DNA of 64,000 bases from NCBI GenBank assembly GCA_963978895.1, contig OZ022243.1:6676182-6740181 (forward strand), read 5' to 3'. The position numbers and the translations under genes were made by a program. Source of the stretch: Erpobdella octoculata (Eukaryota; Annelida; Clitellata; Hirudinida; Erpobdellidae). Every line of letters starts with the position of its first letter. Position 1 is the first letter of the stretch. The notes beneath the pieces were generated by a model that was not told the DNA's origin, did no database searches, and saw nothing but the letters and a program-made list of their open reading frames with translations. Below are positions 1 through 58,737 of the stretch, in pieces.

Positions 1-632
1 CGACAAAGCGCAATTAGTATAACACAATAATTTCTTTATTCACTAAAATGGAGAGTCACCAAATCTTTGTCTCTAATCTTTATGTTTGCCTATCTGTTTT
101 GTCCGACGAAAATACCACAGAGGCCATCGAGTCCGGGAACAGTGGGTTTTCGGCGGTTACGACGTAGAATCGAAGGAAAGTTTTATGGTGTGTGTGGAAA
201 GAAAAAATGCCGCAACACTACTTCCCATTCTTCAGCAGTACGTCCTCCCAGGTACGACCGTTGTTACCGATCTTTGGGCTGCGTACAACACGGTTGCTAA
301 CCTGGGATATCAACATCTCACGGTGAACCACCAGCTTCATTTCGTGAACCCAATAACACAGGCAACCACAAACCACGTGGAGTCTGTTTGGCAGAAGGCC
401 AAAGAAAAAAACAAGAGGCGTTTCGACACTCACAGGACATTGTTAGACAACTACCTTGCGGAGTTTCTGTGGAGACAAAGATTTGGTGACTCTCCATTTC
501 ACAATCTCGTGTCACACATCCGCATGGTATATCCAGAGGCTGTAAATTAAAACAAATTTTTTTACTGTTTTTTTATATGTTTGTTTTTAGTGAATAAAGA
601 AATTATTGTGTTATACTAATTGCGCTTTGTCG
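1..632 (+). mobile_element. Merlin (IS1595-like) DNA transposon, internally deleted
   Basis: Positions 1-45 and 588-632 are perfect 45-bp inverted repeats beginning CGACAAAGCGCAATTAG. Between them lies part of a transposase of the ISXO2/IS1595 type, the family called Merlin in animals. The element is only 632 bp because the N-terminal half of the transposase is gone. The left flank is outside the window, so the target duplication cannot be checked. Bases 46-73 are an inverted copy of 472-499, so the left end has been rebuilt from the right-hand coding part. Confidence 0.9.
86..550 (+). pseudogene. Merlin/IS1595-type transposase, C-terminal part
   Basis: The frame encodes about 150 residues of a DDE transposase. 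It contains KYHRGHRVREQWVFGG, PGTTVVTDLWAAY with the second catalytic Asp, and NHVESVWQKAK where the third acidic residue (Glu) and the conserved Asn are seen. The region holding the first catalytic Asp, normally in a motif such as DES(K/T)F, is missing together with the N-terminal zinc-binding part. Full-length relatives are roughly twice as long. The ATG used is internal to the ancestral gene, so this is a remnant that cannot catalyse transposition itself. The TAA stop at 548-550 is probably the original one because the right terminal repeat starts 38 bp later. Confidence 0.85.
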
Positions 633-754
633 TTCAAAATATATATCTATGTTACGGGCCGAATGTAAACAAAATTGCCGGTACCCGCACTTATGCATAA
701 GTGCCGAACTGAATTCCATTCCGACAACGCCTGTGATACATTGATACAGTCAAG

Positions 755-3010
755 ATGGTTACACTAGGTGTTAAAGGTATTGAAGCGTTATGTCAATTCA
801 GCGTTTTACGTGGTGTTGAACAATCAACAGAGTATCTGTTAAATAAACCAAATGTAGCTAATGTTCATGATCATTGCCGGAGAGACTACACTAACAAAAG
901 AAGTTTCGATCAATTGCAACGAAAGAATGAGCAGCATGCAGAAGGGGTTGATCAAGAGAATTTTAAGTGTAAATTATTACGATCGTCTGTCGACACTTTC
1001 AATTGGAAACAACATTGTTTTTTGTGTTGAAAAATGGATTTTGGAGACAGTAAAAAACCTTTAAACGGAGAATCAAGTACTGTGATGACATTGAAACTTG
1101 CCACAAAGAAATGATGCATGGAGTGTAGAAGTTCTTGGTAGGTTAAATTCATGCAATGACTTACCAGCTGAAGAAGCTCGTTACCACAGAGTGTGTCATT
1201 CTGCGTTCCTAAAATGTAGATCATCACATGTTGGAGATAATACCGCTGGCTGAAACCATCCAGGCCGACATCCAGATAACGACATGTTAATTACATTTGA
1301 AAAACTGTGTGTGACTGGTTAGAAGAAGAAGATCAAGGACTTTATACAATAGCTGAATTACAAATTAAAATGCTTGAATTCTTATTCATTCATTAAAACA
1401 TATAAAACAAAAGCTGGAAGAACGCTACGCAGAACACATATTTTTTAAGGCTGTTCCGATATGACTTTTTGCGATTAGGCTGATACCGAGTATAGCCGAT
1501 TATTAAAATTGCTGATACCGATTATGATGCCGATTATCTTATAATTACTCTTTCTTAAGTGAAAATGCTTGTTCCGAAACATACCGCCATAATACATAAT
1601 AATGGTTAGTGGTTGTCCTGCCAATACTAAAATATCGGCAAGATCAAAGAGAATTAAAAATTTAAATTCTTTTTGATAATTTAATTTTTAAACCAGTTAA
1701 TTTTCAAAGCATGCCGCCCAACACTTTGATATCATTTTTATATTCTTTTATCAATTTAATTTTCTTTCAATCAATACTTTACTCTCATTCGCCTATGACT
1801 GAAGAACACCGACGTTTCTTTTGATGTCATTTTTATTTCTATTATTTCAACTTTCATTCACTGCATGGTGAAAGATTTTTTTATTAGTTGTCGTACTTTC
1901 ACTAGATAATAAACGAACAAATTGTAAGTGGGTAGTTTTTCAGAAAAAGTTTAATCGGCACCGATTATTTTTCCCTTGCCGATTACCGCAATAATCGGCC
2001 CGATTATGCGTGTGCCGATTAATCGGGCCCAGCCTTAATATTTTTTGCCGAAGTTTTCGGTTGGAAAAATGTTATTTGCTTCCGTAACATGGCATCTCAC
2101 ATTATAACTAGCCAATGGTACTATGAAAAAAGAGTAGCATAGAAGATGAGATTGAGCATATCATAATGGCAGCAGCAAAGTTGATAAGAGCTCAAATCAG
2201 GAAAATTTCCTCAAATAATGATGCATATCCAGGAACTGATGATTTCTCAAATATTGAAAATGCCAAAAGGTGGATTCCTAGTTTGTTGAAAATCTTAATA
2301 GAAAATATTGTTTGTAATGAAATAAATCAAGTATCCGTATGTCATTCTATTGTGCAAGGGGCAAGACAAAGATCTATTATCTCTCCAATTTTGTTTGGAG
2401 TCGGAGTTAGTTTAGATCACTCCTTTGGATCTAGATGGTTGCTTGATTTGCTGTCACGGCTGGGATTTTCAATTTCCTATATTAAACAATCAGTGGTTCA
2501 GAATGACTCTCCTGATACTCCTCAGTCTTTTCCTCAATGTTTTATGCAATGGTCTGGTGATAATGTTGACCACAACGTTATCACTTTAGATGGAAGTGGT
2601 ACCTTTCACGGTATGGGCATCATATCAATGTCTACTCCATGTAATCGATTAGGGTCAGGACACTTTGCTGAATCAGCTGTACATCGATTGTCACGCGTAA
2701 AATCCAGTTGTGTTGTGAAAAACCGTGGTATTCCTATATTGGGATACACATTCCCCGACAAATCATCATTATCAATGATGTCTTTCAAGCCCATCTCTCA
2801 CTTAAATTTTCCTTCTGTGTTACCTCCTTCTTTAAACTTGGAACCTGCCTGGAAAATTGGTATCTTGTGCTTAGATGAAGATCAGCAAAGGCCAGATTGG
2901 TCCGGCTTTATGGAACATGCTTGTAAACCTTACGAAGATTTCAGATCATCATCAGACATAAGGATGCTTCCTATTATTGATTTGAACCCTAATGACATGT
3001 CTTGTATTTT
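755..3010 (+). pseudogene. Transposon-associated conserved invertebrate protein, decayed and split
   Basis: Two stretches belong to one ancestral frame. The first (755-1440) reads KLLRSSVDTFNWKQHCFLC, then a stop at 1028 and frameshifts, then KLEERYAEHIFF near 1414-1446. The second (2047-3010, best ORF 2166-3236) reads AEVFGWKNVICF and continues through QVSVCHSIVQGARQRS, GVSLDHSFGSRWLLDLLSRL, DNVDHNVITLDGSGTFHGMG and KNRGIPILGY. I recognise the pattern as a large uncharacterised protein often annotated in TE-rich invertebrate genomes and probably carried by a DNA transposon; I cannot assign a function. A MITE at 1447-2037 interrupts it; removing the MITE and one target copy rejoins the frame. 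Confidence 0.65.
1447..2037. mobile_element. Non-autonomous hAT-like MITE
   Basis: The left end is AAGGCTG and the right end CAGCCTTA. Subterminal CCGATTA motifs repeat in inverted orientation on both sides. An 8-9 bp duplication (ATATTTTTT at 1438-1446 and 2038-2046) flanks it, fitting hAT. Nothing coding is seen inside. It sits in the reading frame of the surrounding pseudogene. Confidence 0.7.
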
Positions 3011-3236
3011 TTCCACTAATGACATGTCTTGTATTTTTTCCACTTTAACTTTAATTTTAACTTTAACTTCCACTTTAACACAGACAGATGAACCCAGGGT
3101 GGAAAATAAAAAAATTGTTATTTTTAGGTGTTTTTGTCGTTTTTCTGTTTGCTTTTTTTATTGTATGTTGAAATTGGAAATTATTTATGGATGTATATGC
3201 ATGCTTTTTAATATGTGTATATTAAATAGTATGTAA

Positions 3237-4064
3237 CAAGCAATTTTCATATTAATCTTAATTTTTTTGCACATTTAGTGAAAAACGGCATAATAAATCA
3301 GTTTATTTGTATCCGTATATAATGTTGGAAGACAAATTTTAACTTATGTATATTTTGCATTAGGTAAAAATAAAGTTATCATCTATAGGTTGAGTTATTT
3401 TTATTTAAATGGATTTCAAGAGCTGATATATTGTATATTTTAGTAAAAAATGGCACAATCAGTTTATTTGTATTTGTATTGATTTTTTATTTTCATTGAT
3501 AATTTGTAATGTTTGTATATCATGCAATAAATAACAATAAAGCTTTCAGCTTAAACTTTAGTTATTTTCTTTTAATTGGATTAAAAGAGCTGGTATAATG
3601 AATTATTTTACTGATTTTAAGGCCGATTTTGAAAATCGTCTGTAATTTTTTTATATGATGAGTTGGAAGGGTGGATTTTTAAATAATTGTTGCTAACACA
3701 TATACCTACAAAACAAAATATCTAATTGTTTGCTTCCAATTATGCCACCTTTTTTTTTATTTCAGCTGGACTAATAGACACTTTCGTTATTGAAGTTGGT
3801 GAAAATGATTTGTTCCGAGAAAGTATTACCTTTTCTGGAGAGGCTGGGAATTTGCAGTATTTATTCAGGATTTGTGAGTTAATTTTTGTTAGGCTAGGGC
3901 TAGACAGTCGCTCACATTAGGGTTATCTTTCCCATAAACGGCCCGAGCCGAATTTTCGGTCGCTGCTATTGCCCCGGCGGTTAGCCGTGGAAATAATCGG
4001 TAAAATTGCTACTGAGCCGGCAGTTCCGCCGATTTTATATCGTTAATCCCGAGGTTCATATATC
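3237..4064. other. AT-rich spacer, no confident gene
   Basis: No confident gene is seen. A stretch after a good acceptor-like pyrimidine tract (around 3768) has an open frame reading IDTFVIEVGENDLFRESITF, but it has no recognisable family and no clear donor. Near 4048-4069 an ATCCCGAGGTTCAT unit is repeated and was the insertion target of the following LTR element. Confidence 0.4.
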
Positions 4065-4361
4065 CCGAGTGTAAACGTAGAGGAATATGCTTTCTAGCGA
4101 TTCGTAACGTTAAAGTCGAAGTTATTTATAACACAATATTTCTCGAATTTATTTTAACTTTATTATTCTTCCTTGAATATAATCCTTTTTCTTGACTCTA
4201 AACTGAATTATATCACTTTGCAGAAGTTAGCCCGGTTCTGACAAATCTTTTTATAATTCCAATTTCTCTACCCAACAACCTTACTTTTTCTACTGAGGAC
4301 CACAAAAAGGAAAAAGACCAATACCAATTATATATATATATACACACATATATATATACAC

Positions 4362-4412
<51 letters not shown>

Positions 4413-4460
4413 CATACATATACATACATCCATCCATGTATATATACACTCAAACACACA

Positions 4461-6392
4461 TCTATATATATAAAAGAACATGTCCTGACTGACTGACTGA
4501 CTGACAGATGACTGACAGATAATCAACGCCGAGCTCAAACGCCTCATCCTAGGAACGTGAAATTTGGAACTTATATTACTTTTATAGCGTAAACATCCGC
4601 TAAGAAAGGATTTTTGAAAATTTTGCTCCTGAGGGGAAAAAACTGGAAAACAAACTTTTTTCTAAAACAATGTATATCTCGAAAACCAAAAATGAGGTGA
4701 TTTTGAAATTTGGTATATAGATTCTTTTTGAAAAATAAAAAGATACGTGTTTCACCATTTTTTGAAAATTTGGTTTCCCGGATCTCAAATGTGGGTTGGA
4801 AAATTGGGTTATTTGGTTTTTAAAGTTGCTTCTACTCAAAAACTGTTACTGCTACAGGAGTAAAAATTAGTATTTAGTTTCTACTCCAAAAATAATGAAA
4901 CACGTGTTTTAGCATTTTTTGAAAATTTGGTTTCCAGGACATAAAATGTGGGGTGGAAAATAGGGCTAATTGTCTTTTATAGTAACTGCTACTCAAAAAC
5001 AGTAAATACCACAGATGTAAAAATTATTATTTAGTTTCTTTTCTAAAAATAAAGATATACGTGCTTCACCATTTTTTAAAAATTTGGTTTCCCGGACCTC
5101 AAATGTGGGTTGGAAAATTGGGTTATTTGGTTTTTAAAGTAGCTTCTACTCAAAAACTGTTAATGTTACAAAAGTTAAAATTAGTATTTAGTTTCTACTC
5201 TAAAAATAATGATATACGGGTTTCACAATTTATTGAAAATTTGGTTTCCAGGACTTCAAATGTGGGGTGGAAAATAGGGTTATTTGGTTTTTAAAGTAAC
5301 TGCTACTCAACAACTGTAATTGCCACAGATGTAAAAATTAATACTTAGTATCTACTCAAAAAAGAGATATACGTGTTTCATCATTTTTTGGGTTATTTGG
5401 TTTTTAAAGTAGCTGCTACTCAAAAACTGTTAATGCTACAGAAGTAAAAATCAGTATTTAGTTTCTACTCCAAAAATAATGAAATACGTGTTTTAGCATT
5501 TTTTGAAAATTTGGTTTCCAGGACCTCAAATGTGGGGTGGAAATAAGGGTTATTTGATTTCAAAATAACTGCTACTCACAAACTGTAAGTGCTACAAATG
5601 TAAAAATTAGTATTTTGAAGTTATGTGCCGGTTAAAAGTAGCTAAGTCCAGTTTATCATCGGCTGGGCCAGGCCGTTATTTTAGAGTCTTCACACGGGCC
5701 AGGCCAAACCTTAAATCAAAGTGGGACGGGCCGAGGTTTTTCACCAAGTATATAGATATTTTAGTGATTTTAGGGTCTTCAGTTTGGCCGGGCCAAACCT
5801 GAGGTCAAGGTTGGACGGGCCGAAGTTTTTCATCAAGTATATAGAACATCTAGGCCTGTAAAAATGGGCCAGGCCTAATTCAGACGGGCTGTGCCGGGCC
5901 AGGAGTTTGGGTTTTTAAAACGGTCTGGGCTAATTTGTCGACGGGCCGAGCCGAGACCTAACAAGTAAATTAAAAACGAATTTTTAAAACCAATGCTCTT
6001 ATATGTAATTAAAGCACAAATTTTGCAATCAATTTTTTCTTATATTACTCTTTTATTTTATATTAAAGTCGAAATATCTTAATTATATCGAAATATCGAA
6101 ATTAATTAAAATTAACTAAATTAATTGACTTATTGTAAAACTAATAATTGAATATTGCATTGTCTTCTATTTTGAGCAAAATTTGAAAAAAAAATCTATC
6201 ATCAGGAAGTGACTCAAAAATTGATTGCAAGATTTGAAACAGACAGAGAAACAGACAGACAGAGAAACAGACAGACAGAGAAACAGAGACGACGAGTTAA
6301 TAAAAGCCTTGGTAAAAAAATGATCTCTACTATGGATGCACGGTTCAAACTCTCTAATTTCATGCGAGCGAAGCCGCTACGGGCACTGCTAG
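4461..6392 (+). mobile_element. Non-autonomous Helitron, complete (copy 1)
   Basis: The element begins TCTATATATATAAAAG and ends GGGCACTGCTAG. It is inserted between A (4460) and T (6393). The sister LTR at 8592-9189 contains the uninterrupted site, which fixes both ends to the base. TC start, CTAG end and A/T insertion are Helitron hallmarks. No Rep-helicase is encoded. The interior has tandem units of about 160 bp (4750-5620), a GGGCC-rich block (5650-5950) and an AGACAGAC tract (6240-6290). Related copies lie at 51605-53680 and 58738-60576. Confidence 0.93.
4750..5620 (+). repeat. Tandem ~160-bp units inside Helitron copy 1
   Basis: Units centred on GAAAATTTGGTTTCC, CAAATGTGGGGTGGAAAAT and GCTACTCAAAAACTGT recur at about 4760, 4916, 5073, 5232 and 5505, with a shortened unit near 5390. 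The same array type is seen in Helitron copies 2 and 3. Confidence 0.85.
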
Positions 6393-6685
6393 TATACACA
6401 TATATACACTAATGATACAAAAATTATACGCACACACAATGTCACAGTAGCACAAATATACACATATACATACATATACATATATATATGCATATATATA
6501 CACACATATACACACATATACACACATATACACACAGATACATTCATACATAAATGACTATTGTTTCAACACAACCAAAATATGCACACATAATAAAATA
6601 AAATAAAATAAACAAATACTATGAAAATACGTAAGATGAATCATCTTCATCTTACATATCCCCCCTCTTCGAAAAAAGAAACGCG

Positions 6686-8494
6686 TCAGTGTTTCTTGAT
6701 TACATCGTCACTCTCTTTACGACTAAGAAAGTCAGCACCGATGTTCTCCTTGCCTTTGAAATAGTTTACTTTCAACTTATTCTCAATCTCTATCTCTCTG
6801 CGTGCTGTGTCAACAGGGCGGGCATCTCCGAAGACTGCCGAATTCAACTTTCCATCTTTCCCCACCCCTCCATTTTGGCCTCTAGGCAGAAGATTGAGTC
6901 TTGGTCTTTCTTTTGGCGTATTCAAAGCTTGAACTTTTGCCTGAACTTTATTTCCTACCTTTGAAATGGCAGACGTGTTTCTTTCCTTGCTTTGATACAG
7001 CTCCGAGTTAGCCGACGATTTTCTAAAATTTACCCGATCATTCCTCTGAGTGCTGTCGTAGTTGGAAGCGGATTTCTGTGGTTTCCGACCAAAACGTTTT
7101 CCTGCAGCCATTGCATCAAAACCTCTTACTCCTTCAACATTTCCCAGTACGAGATCGCAAAGTAGGTTTTTCATGCAGACCACCTCTCTAGTTCCTCTGA
7201 ACCAGCCTGTTTTGATTTTTACCACTGCTGTTGGAGCTACCCGAACTGTGCCGTCGAGCAAAACACAAGGTCTTGTTCTTCCGGTCATCTGACGCGGGTG
7301 CACTAATGATTCCTTTACCATTATGGAAGTACAGCCAGTGTCCCTCAAAACTTTTACCGGTTTTCTGTTCACAAACCCTCTGGTTAAATTAAACTTTTCC
7401 CCGGAGTGCAAACAACCATCCGCAATGACAGGCAAAACGCATCCACACTTCAATTCCACCTCATCCATTTTTCCTTCCATCACCATGGCAGCGCATGCAT
7501 TCACAACGCCGGAATCCTTGCATGGTGCTGACGTAGTCGTCTCGTTCCGTGTTTGGCAAAATACAGGATTACTAGGGCTACTCTGCCGACACTCTCTTGC
7601 CATGTGCCCCGTTTGATGACAGTTGTAGCAGCGAGGTTCAACCATTTTGGCGTCACCGACCGACTGACCCCGGTTCCAACCCATCCTGCTATTGCTGTCC
7701 AATTTTGCCAACCTCTTCTCTGGGTGGGCTTGGCTGTACTTGTTGACCCAAAGGCACAGCTCATTGACATCTCTGCTCTCTTTCTCCAACAAGTACTCGA
7801 CCATTCCCGCCGGGCACTTTCCGAAAAACTGCTCTTTCAGAAACAAAAACAACAGATTTTGTTTGCCCGCGAGATCTACCCAGCGCCTGAGGTGGCTATC
7901 TAGCCGCACTAGATAATGTTCCCAGGTCTCCTCCGGTTCAGGCTTTGACTCTCGAAACATTATGCGATAGTCTTCCGCTGACTTCCCAAAACGACGAAGG
8001 AGTGCCTCCTTTGCCGTTCTGTAGTCCTGCATCTGACTATCGCTAAGTTGGCCAAACACTTCCAAAGTCTTCGCACTAAGCAACGACCCTAGAAGCATTC
8101 CCCAATCCTTCTGAGGGTGACCATTGGCTTTTGCCAATGACTCAAATCTCAGCAAAAATGCGTCGATGTCATCACCTTCAGAAAACTTTGGATAAGGAAT
8201 CTTTGTTACTTCTACCTTTGGCTCTTTTTTCGTTAGAGCCTCTAATTCCAGCTTTTTCAATTCTAATTCATGTTGACGTTGAGCTATTTTATCTTCACGT
8301 TCTGCTATTTTATCTTCACGTTCACGTTCTTGTTGAGCTATTTTATCTTCCCGCTCCTGCTGAGCCTTTTTTTCTTCCCGTTCCTCCATTCTCTTAACCC
8401 TTTCTTCATCCTTTAACTCTTTGACGTAATTCCTTAAATCCACTCCGGAATAGCCTAGAGCCTGTCCCATCGCAATGAATTTCTCGTCAGACAT
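6686..8494 (-). CDS. Gag-protease polyprotein with an RNase H stump (Gypsy element)
   Basis: The 602-codon ORF starts 98 bp inside the 5' LTR. Residues about 25-90 are a charged coiled coil rich in QEREDKIA repeats. A capsid-like region follows (about 95-260; FSEGDDIDAFLLRFE, WEHYLVRLDSHLRRW), resembling the SCAN-like capsid of Gypsy elements. One CCHC zinc knuckle (CYNCHQTGHMAREC) lies near residue 295. A retropepsin-like domain follows with DTGCTSIMV as the active-site motif. The last part is low complexity and ends with YFKGKENIGADFLSR, which matches the C-terminal end of RNase H in normal pol. The reverse transcriptase between protease and this stump is missing, with the frame kept open across the deletion. 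Confidence 0.88.
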   Translation of the reverse strand: MSDEKFIAMGQALGYSGVDLRNYVKELKDEERVKRMEEREEKKAQQEREDKIAQQEREREDKIAEREDKIAQRQHELELKKLELEALTKKEPKVEVTKIPYPKFSEGDDIDAFLLRFESLAKANGHPQKDWGMLLGSLLSAKTLEVFGQLSDSQMQDYRTAKEALLRRFGKSAEDYRIMFRESKPEPEETWEHYLVRLDSHLRRWVDLAGKQNLLFLFLKEQFFGKCPAGMVEYLLEKESRDVNELCLWVNKYSQAHPEKRLAKLDSNSRMGWNRGQSVGDAKMVEPRCYNCHQTGHMARECRQSSPSNPVFCQTRNETTTSAPCKDSGVVNACAAMVMEGKMDEVELKCGCVLPVIADGCLHSGEKFNLTRGFVNRKPVKVLRDTGCTSIMVKESLVHPRQMTGRTRPCVLLDGTVRVAPTAVVKIKTGWFRGTREVVCMKNLLCDLVLGNVEGVRGFDAMAAGKRFGRKPQKSASNYDSTQRNDRVNFRKSSANSELYQSKERNTSAISKVGNKVQAKVQALNTPKERPRLNLLPRGQNGGVGKDGKLNSAVFGDARPVDTARREIEIENKLKVNYFKGKENIGADFLSRKESDDVIKKH

Positions 8495-8580
8495 CTTTCA
8501 CAAAAGAAAAAAAAATTCGGTCACTTGTGATCAAATAACTTCAGAAAATATATTTACGGATGAAAATGCGTAAATACGTC

Positions 8581-8590
8581 GAGGTCACCA
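8581..8590 (-). promoter_or_regulatory. tRNA primer-binding site of the Gypsy element
   Basis: The minus strand reads TGGTGACCTCGACG just after the 5' LTR. TGG-started sites of this form are common in Gypsy elements. The tRNA species was not determined. Confidence 0.7.
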
Positions 8591-8591
8591 A

Positions 8592-9189
8592 TGTAAACGT
8601 AGAGGAATATGCTTTCTAGCGATTCGTAACGTTAAAGTCGAAGTTATTTATAACACAATATTTCTCGAATTTATTTTAACTTTATTATTCTTCCTTGAAT
8701 ATAATCCTTTTTCTTGACTCTAAACTGAATTATATCACTTTGCAGAAGTTAGCCCGGTTCTGACAAATCTTTTTATAATTCCAATTTCTCTACCCAACAA
8801 CCTTACTTTTTCTACTGAGGACCACAAAAAGGAAAAAGACCAATACCAATTATATATATATATACACACATATATATATACACATATATATATACATATA
8901 TATATATATACATACATACATATACATACATCCATCCATGTATATATACACTCAAACACACATATACACATATATACACTAATGATACAAAAATTATACG
9001 CACACACAATGTCACAGTAGCACAAATATACACATATACATATATATACATATATATACACACATATACACACAGATACATTCATACATAAATGACTATT
9101 GTTTCAACACAACCAAAATATGCACACATAATAAAATAAAATAAACAAATACTATGAAAATACGTAAGATGAATCATCTTCATCTTACA
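8592..9189 (-). repeat. 5' LTR of the Gypsy element
   Basis: This is the 598-bp intact LTR copy. It preserves the empty site (ACACACA/TATACACA) for the Helitron found in the other LTR. Transcription would run on the minus strand toward the gag ORF. Confidence 0.92.
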
Positions 9190-9194
9190 CCGAG

Positions 9195-9762
9195 GTTCAT
9201 AAATCCCGAGGTCCGTTAGTTAATCAGAGAGAGAGAGAGAGAGAGAGTTTCTAGAGCTTCTGAGAGAGTCCTATTTATACCTTTTTGATAATTAAAATAG
9301 TTCTTGTCAACTGTCTACACCTATCGCAAGCTTGTTAGACACACCTGTATGCAACAGTCTAGTAAACGTACTAACCAACAGTTGCCTAACTAGGTAAAAA
9401 AATCAAACCAATAAGGTCATGTCTCCAAGACATTACCTTATATGGTAGGGACCAAGAACATAAATGTACTCGCACAACAAACGACATCTGTCTAAAGGGT
9501 ATGATCATATAAGGTAAGGTAGTACAATATAACTTTATATGGTATGTCTGCAAGATAAAACCGTGCCTCATAAACACTTTATAGAACATTCAAAATTGCA
9601 AAACATCTAAATTATCATTTTAGAAAGTTGAACTACACAACTAATATCTACCAAAACATGGAAATAAAAATGGGACAAAATGTTGATTAATGTGTTCTTA
9701 ACATTTGAATAAATTTTAATGTAAATGTGTGTAGCTGCTAACTAATATAATTTGTTTGCCAG
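9195..9762. other. Upstream region of the Hsp70-like gene
   Basis: A GA microsatellite (9223-9247) is followed by unremarkable AT-rich sequence. No coding sequence is seen. The bases before 9763 (TTTGTTTGCCAG) look like a splice acceptor, so an upstream non-coding exon may exist. Confidence 0.35.
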
Positions 9763-57535
<47,773 letters not shown>

Positions 57536-57539
57536 TTTG

Positions 57540-57946
<407 letters not shown>

Positions 57947-58737
57947 ACGGACTTGACCCTGCTGACATGAAAAGCTATCGACCAGTCTCTAACCTGACCT
58001 TTATGTCAAAACTGGTAGAGCGGATTGTTGCTAAACGATTGAATGTACATCTAGGTCTTTCTGGCAGTCTCCCATCGAACCAATCTGCGTATCGCCGGTT
58101 ATACTCTACAGAATCTGCAGTACTCAAAGTGGTCAATGATCTGGCAGTTGCTACTGATAGTGGTAAGGTGTCGCTACTGAGTCTCTTAGATCTGAGTGCG
58201 CATTTGATACTGTTGACCATGGAATCCTTATTGAGAGACTTGAAAAAACTCATGGCATCTGTGGAGTTGTCTTAAAATAGATTATTTCATATTTAACTAA
58301 CCGCACGCAACGGGTTAGTGTGGGTGGGAACTTGTCATTGTCCGTGTCGCTTAGTACCCCAGGGATCAGTCTTGGGCCCACTACTGTTTCTATTGTACAC
58401 CACTGATTTACTTGAAATTATTCATCGTTCTGGACACTGGTATGCCGACGACACCCAAACATATGTTCACTGCTCTGTTGATGATGCGGAGAATGTTCAC
58501 CTTCGCTTATTGCTCTGCATAGAGAACATTGAACAGTGGATGGCTTCTAATTGTCTAAAACTGAATGGCGATAAGACTGAATTAATCTGGATAGGTGCAA
58601 GATCAAAGTTGCAACAGAGTAAAGCAAAAGCTTTGTTAGTTGCTGGGGCTTTGGTCGCCCCCACAGAAGTTGTTCGAAACCTAGGTGTTTATGTCGATTC
58701 TGAGCTTTCCATAAAAGATCATATGAGAAGCTTTTGA
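57947..58737 (+). pseudogene. CR1/L2-type LINE reverse transcriptase fragment
   Basis: Frame 57967-58275 reads [40 protein letters not shown] and LLSLLDLSA, then shifts (AFDTVDHGILIERL in another frame). Frame 58318-58737 has [20 protein letters not shown], the box [13 protein letters not shown] and [15 protein letters not shown] [16 protein letters not shown]. Two frameshifts break it. It starts abruptly at a TA array and is joined at 58737 to Helitron sequence without a 3' UTR. Confidence 0.87.

Larger units (their letters stand above)
4070..6656 (-). repeat. 3' LTR of the Gypsy element, split by a Helitron
   Basis: Bases 4070-4460 and 6393-6656 match the intact LTR at 8592-9189 apart from microsatellite length. 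The Helitron at 4461-6392 accounts for the interruption. TA/CA microsatellites lie inside the LTR, and its minus-strand start forms a short hairpin, TGTAAGATG with CATCTTAC. Confidence 0.9.
4070..9189 (-). mobile_element. Gypsy-type LTR retrotransposon, internally deleted
   Basis: The two LTRs (4070-6656, enlarged by a Helitron, and 8592-9189) run TG...CA on the minus strand and are flanked by a perfect 5-bp duplication CCGAG (4065-4069, 9190-9194). On the minus strand a primer-binding site TGGTGACCTC (8581-8590) lies 1 nt inside the 5' LTR. A polypurine tract (complement of 6657-6671) precedes the 3' LTR. The 1.9-kb internal region holds a single gag-protease ORF. Reverse transcriptase, most of RNase H and integrase are absent, so the element would need enzymes in trans. 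Confidence 0.93.

Noticed and set aside
3726..3920. A separate small gene or extra exon
   Set aside because: There is an acceptor-like tract but no clear donor or recognisable protein family.
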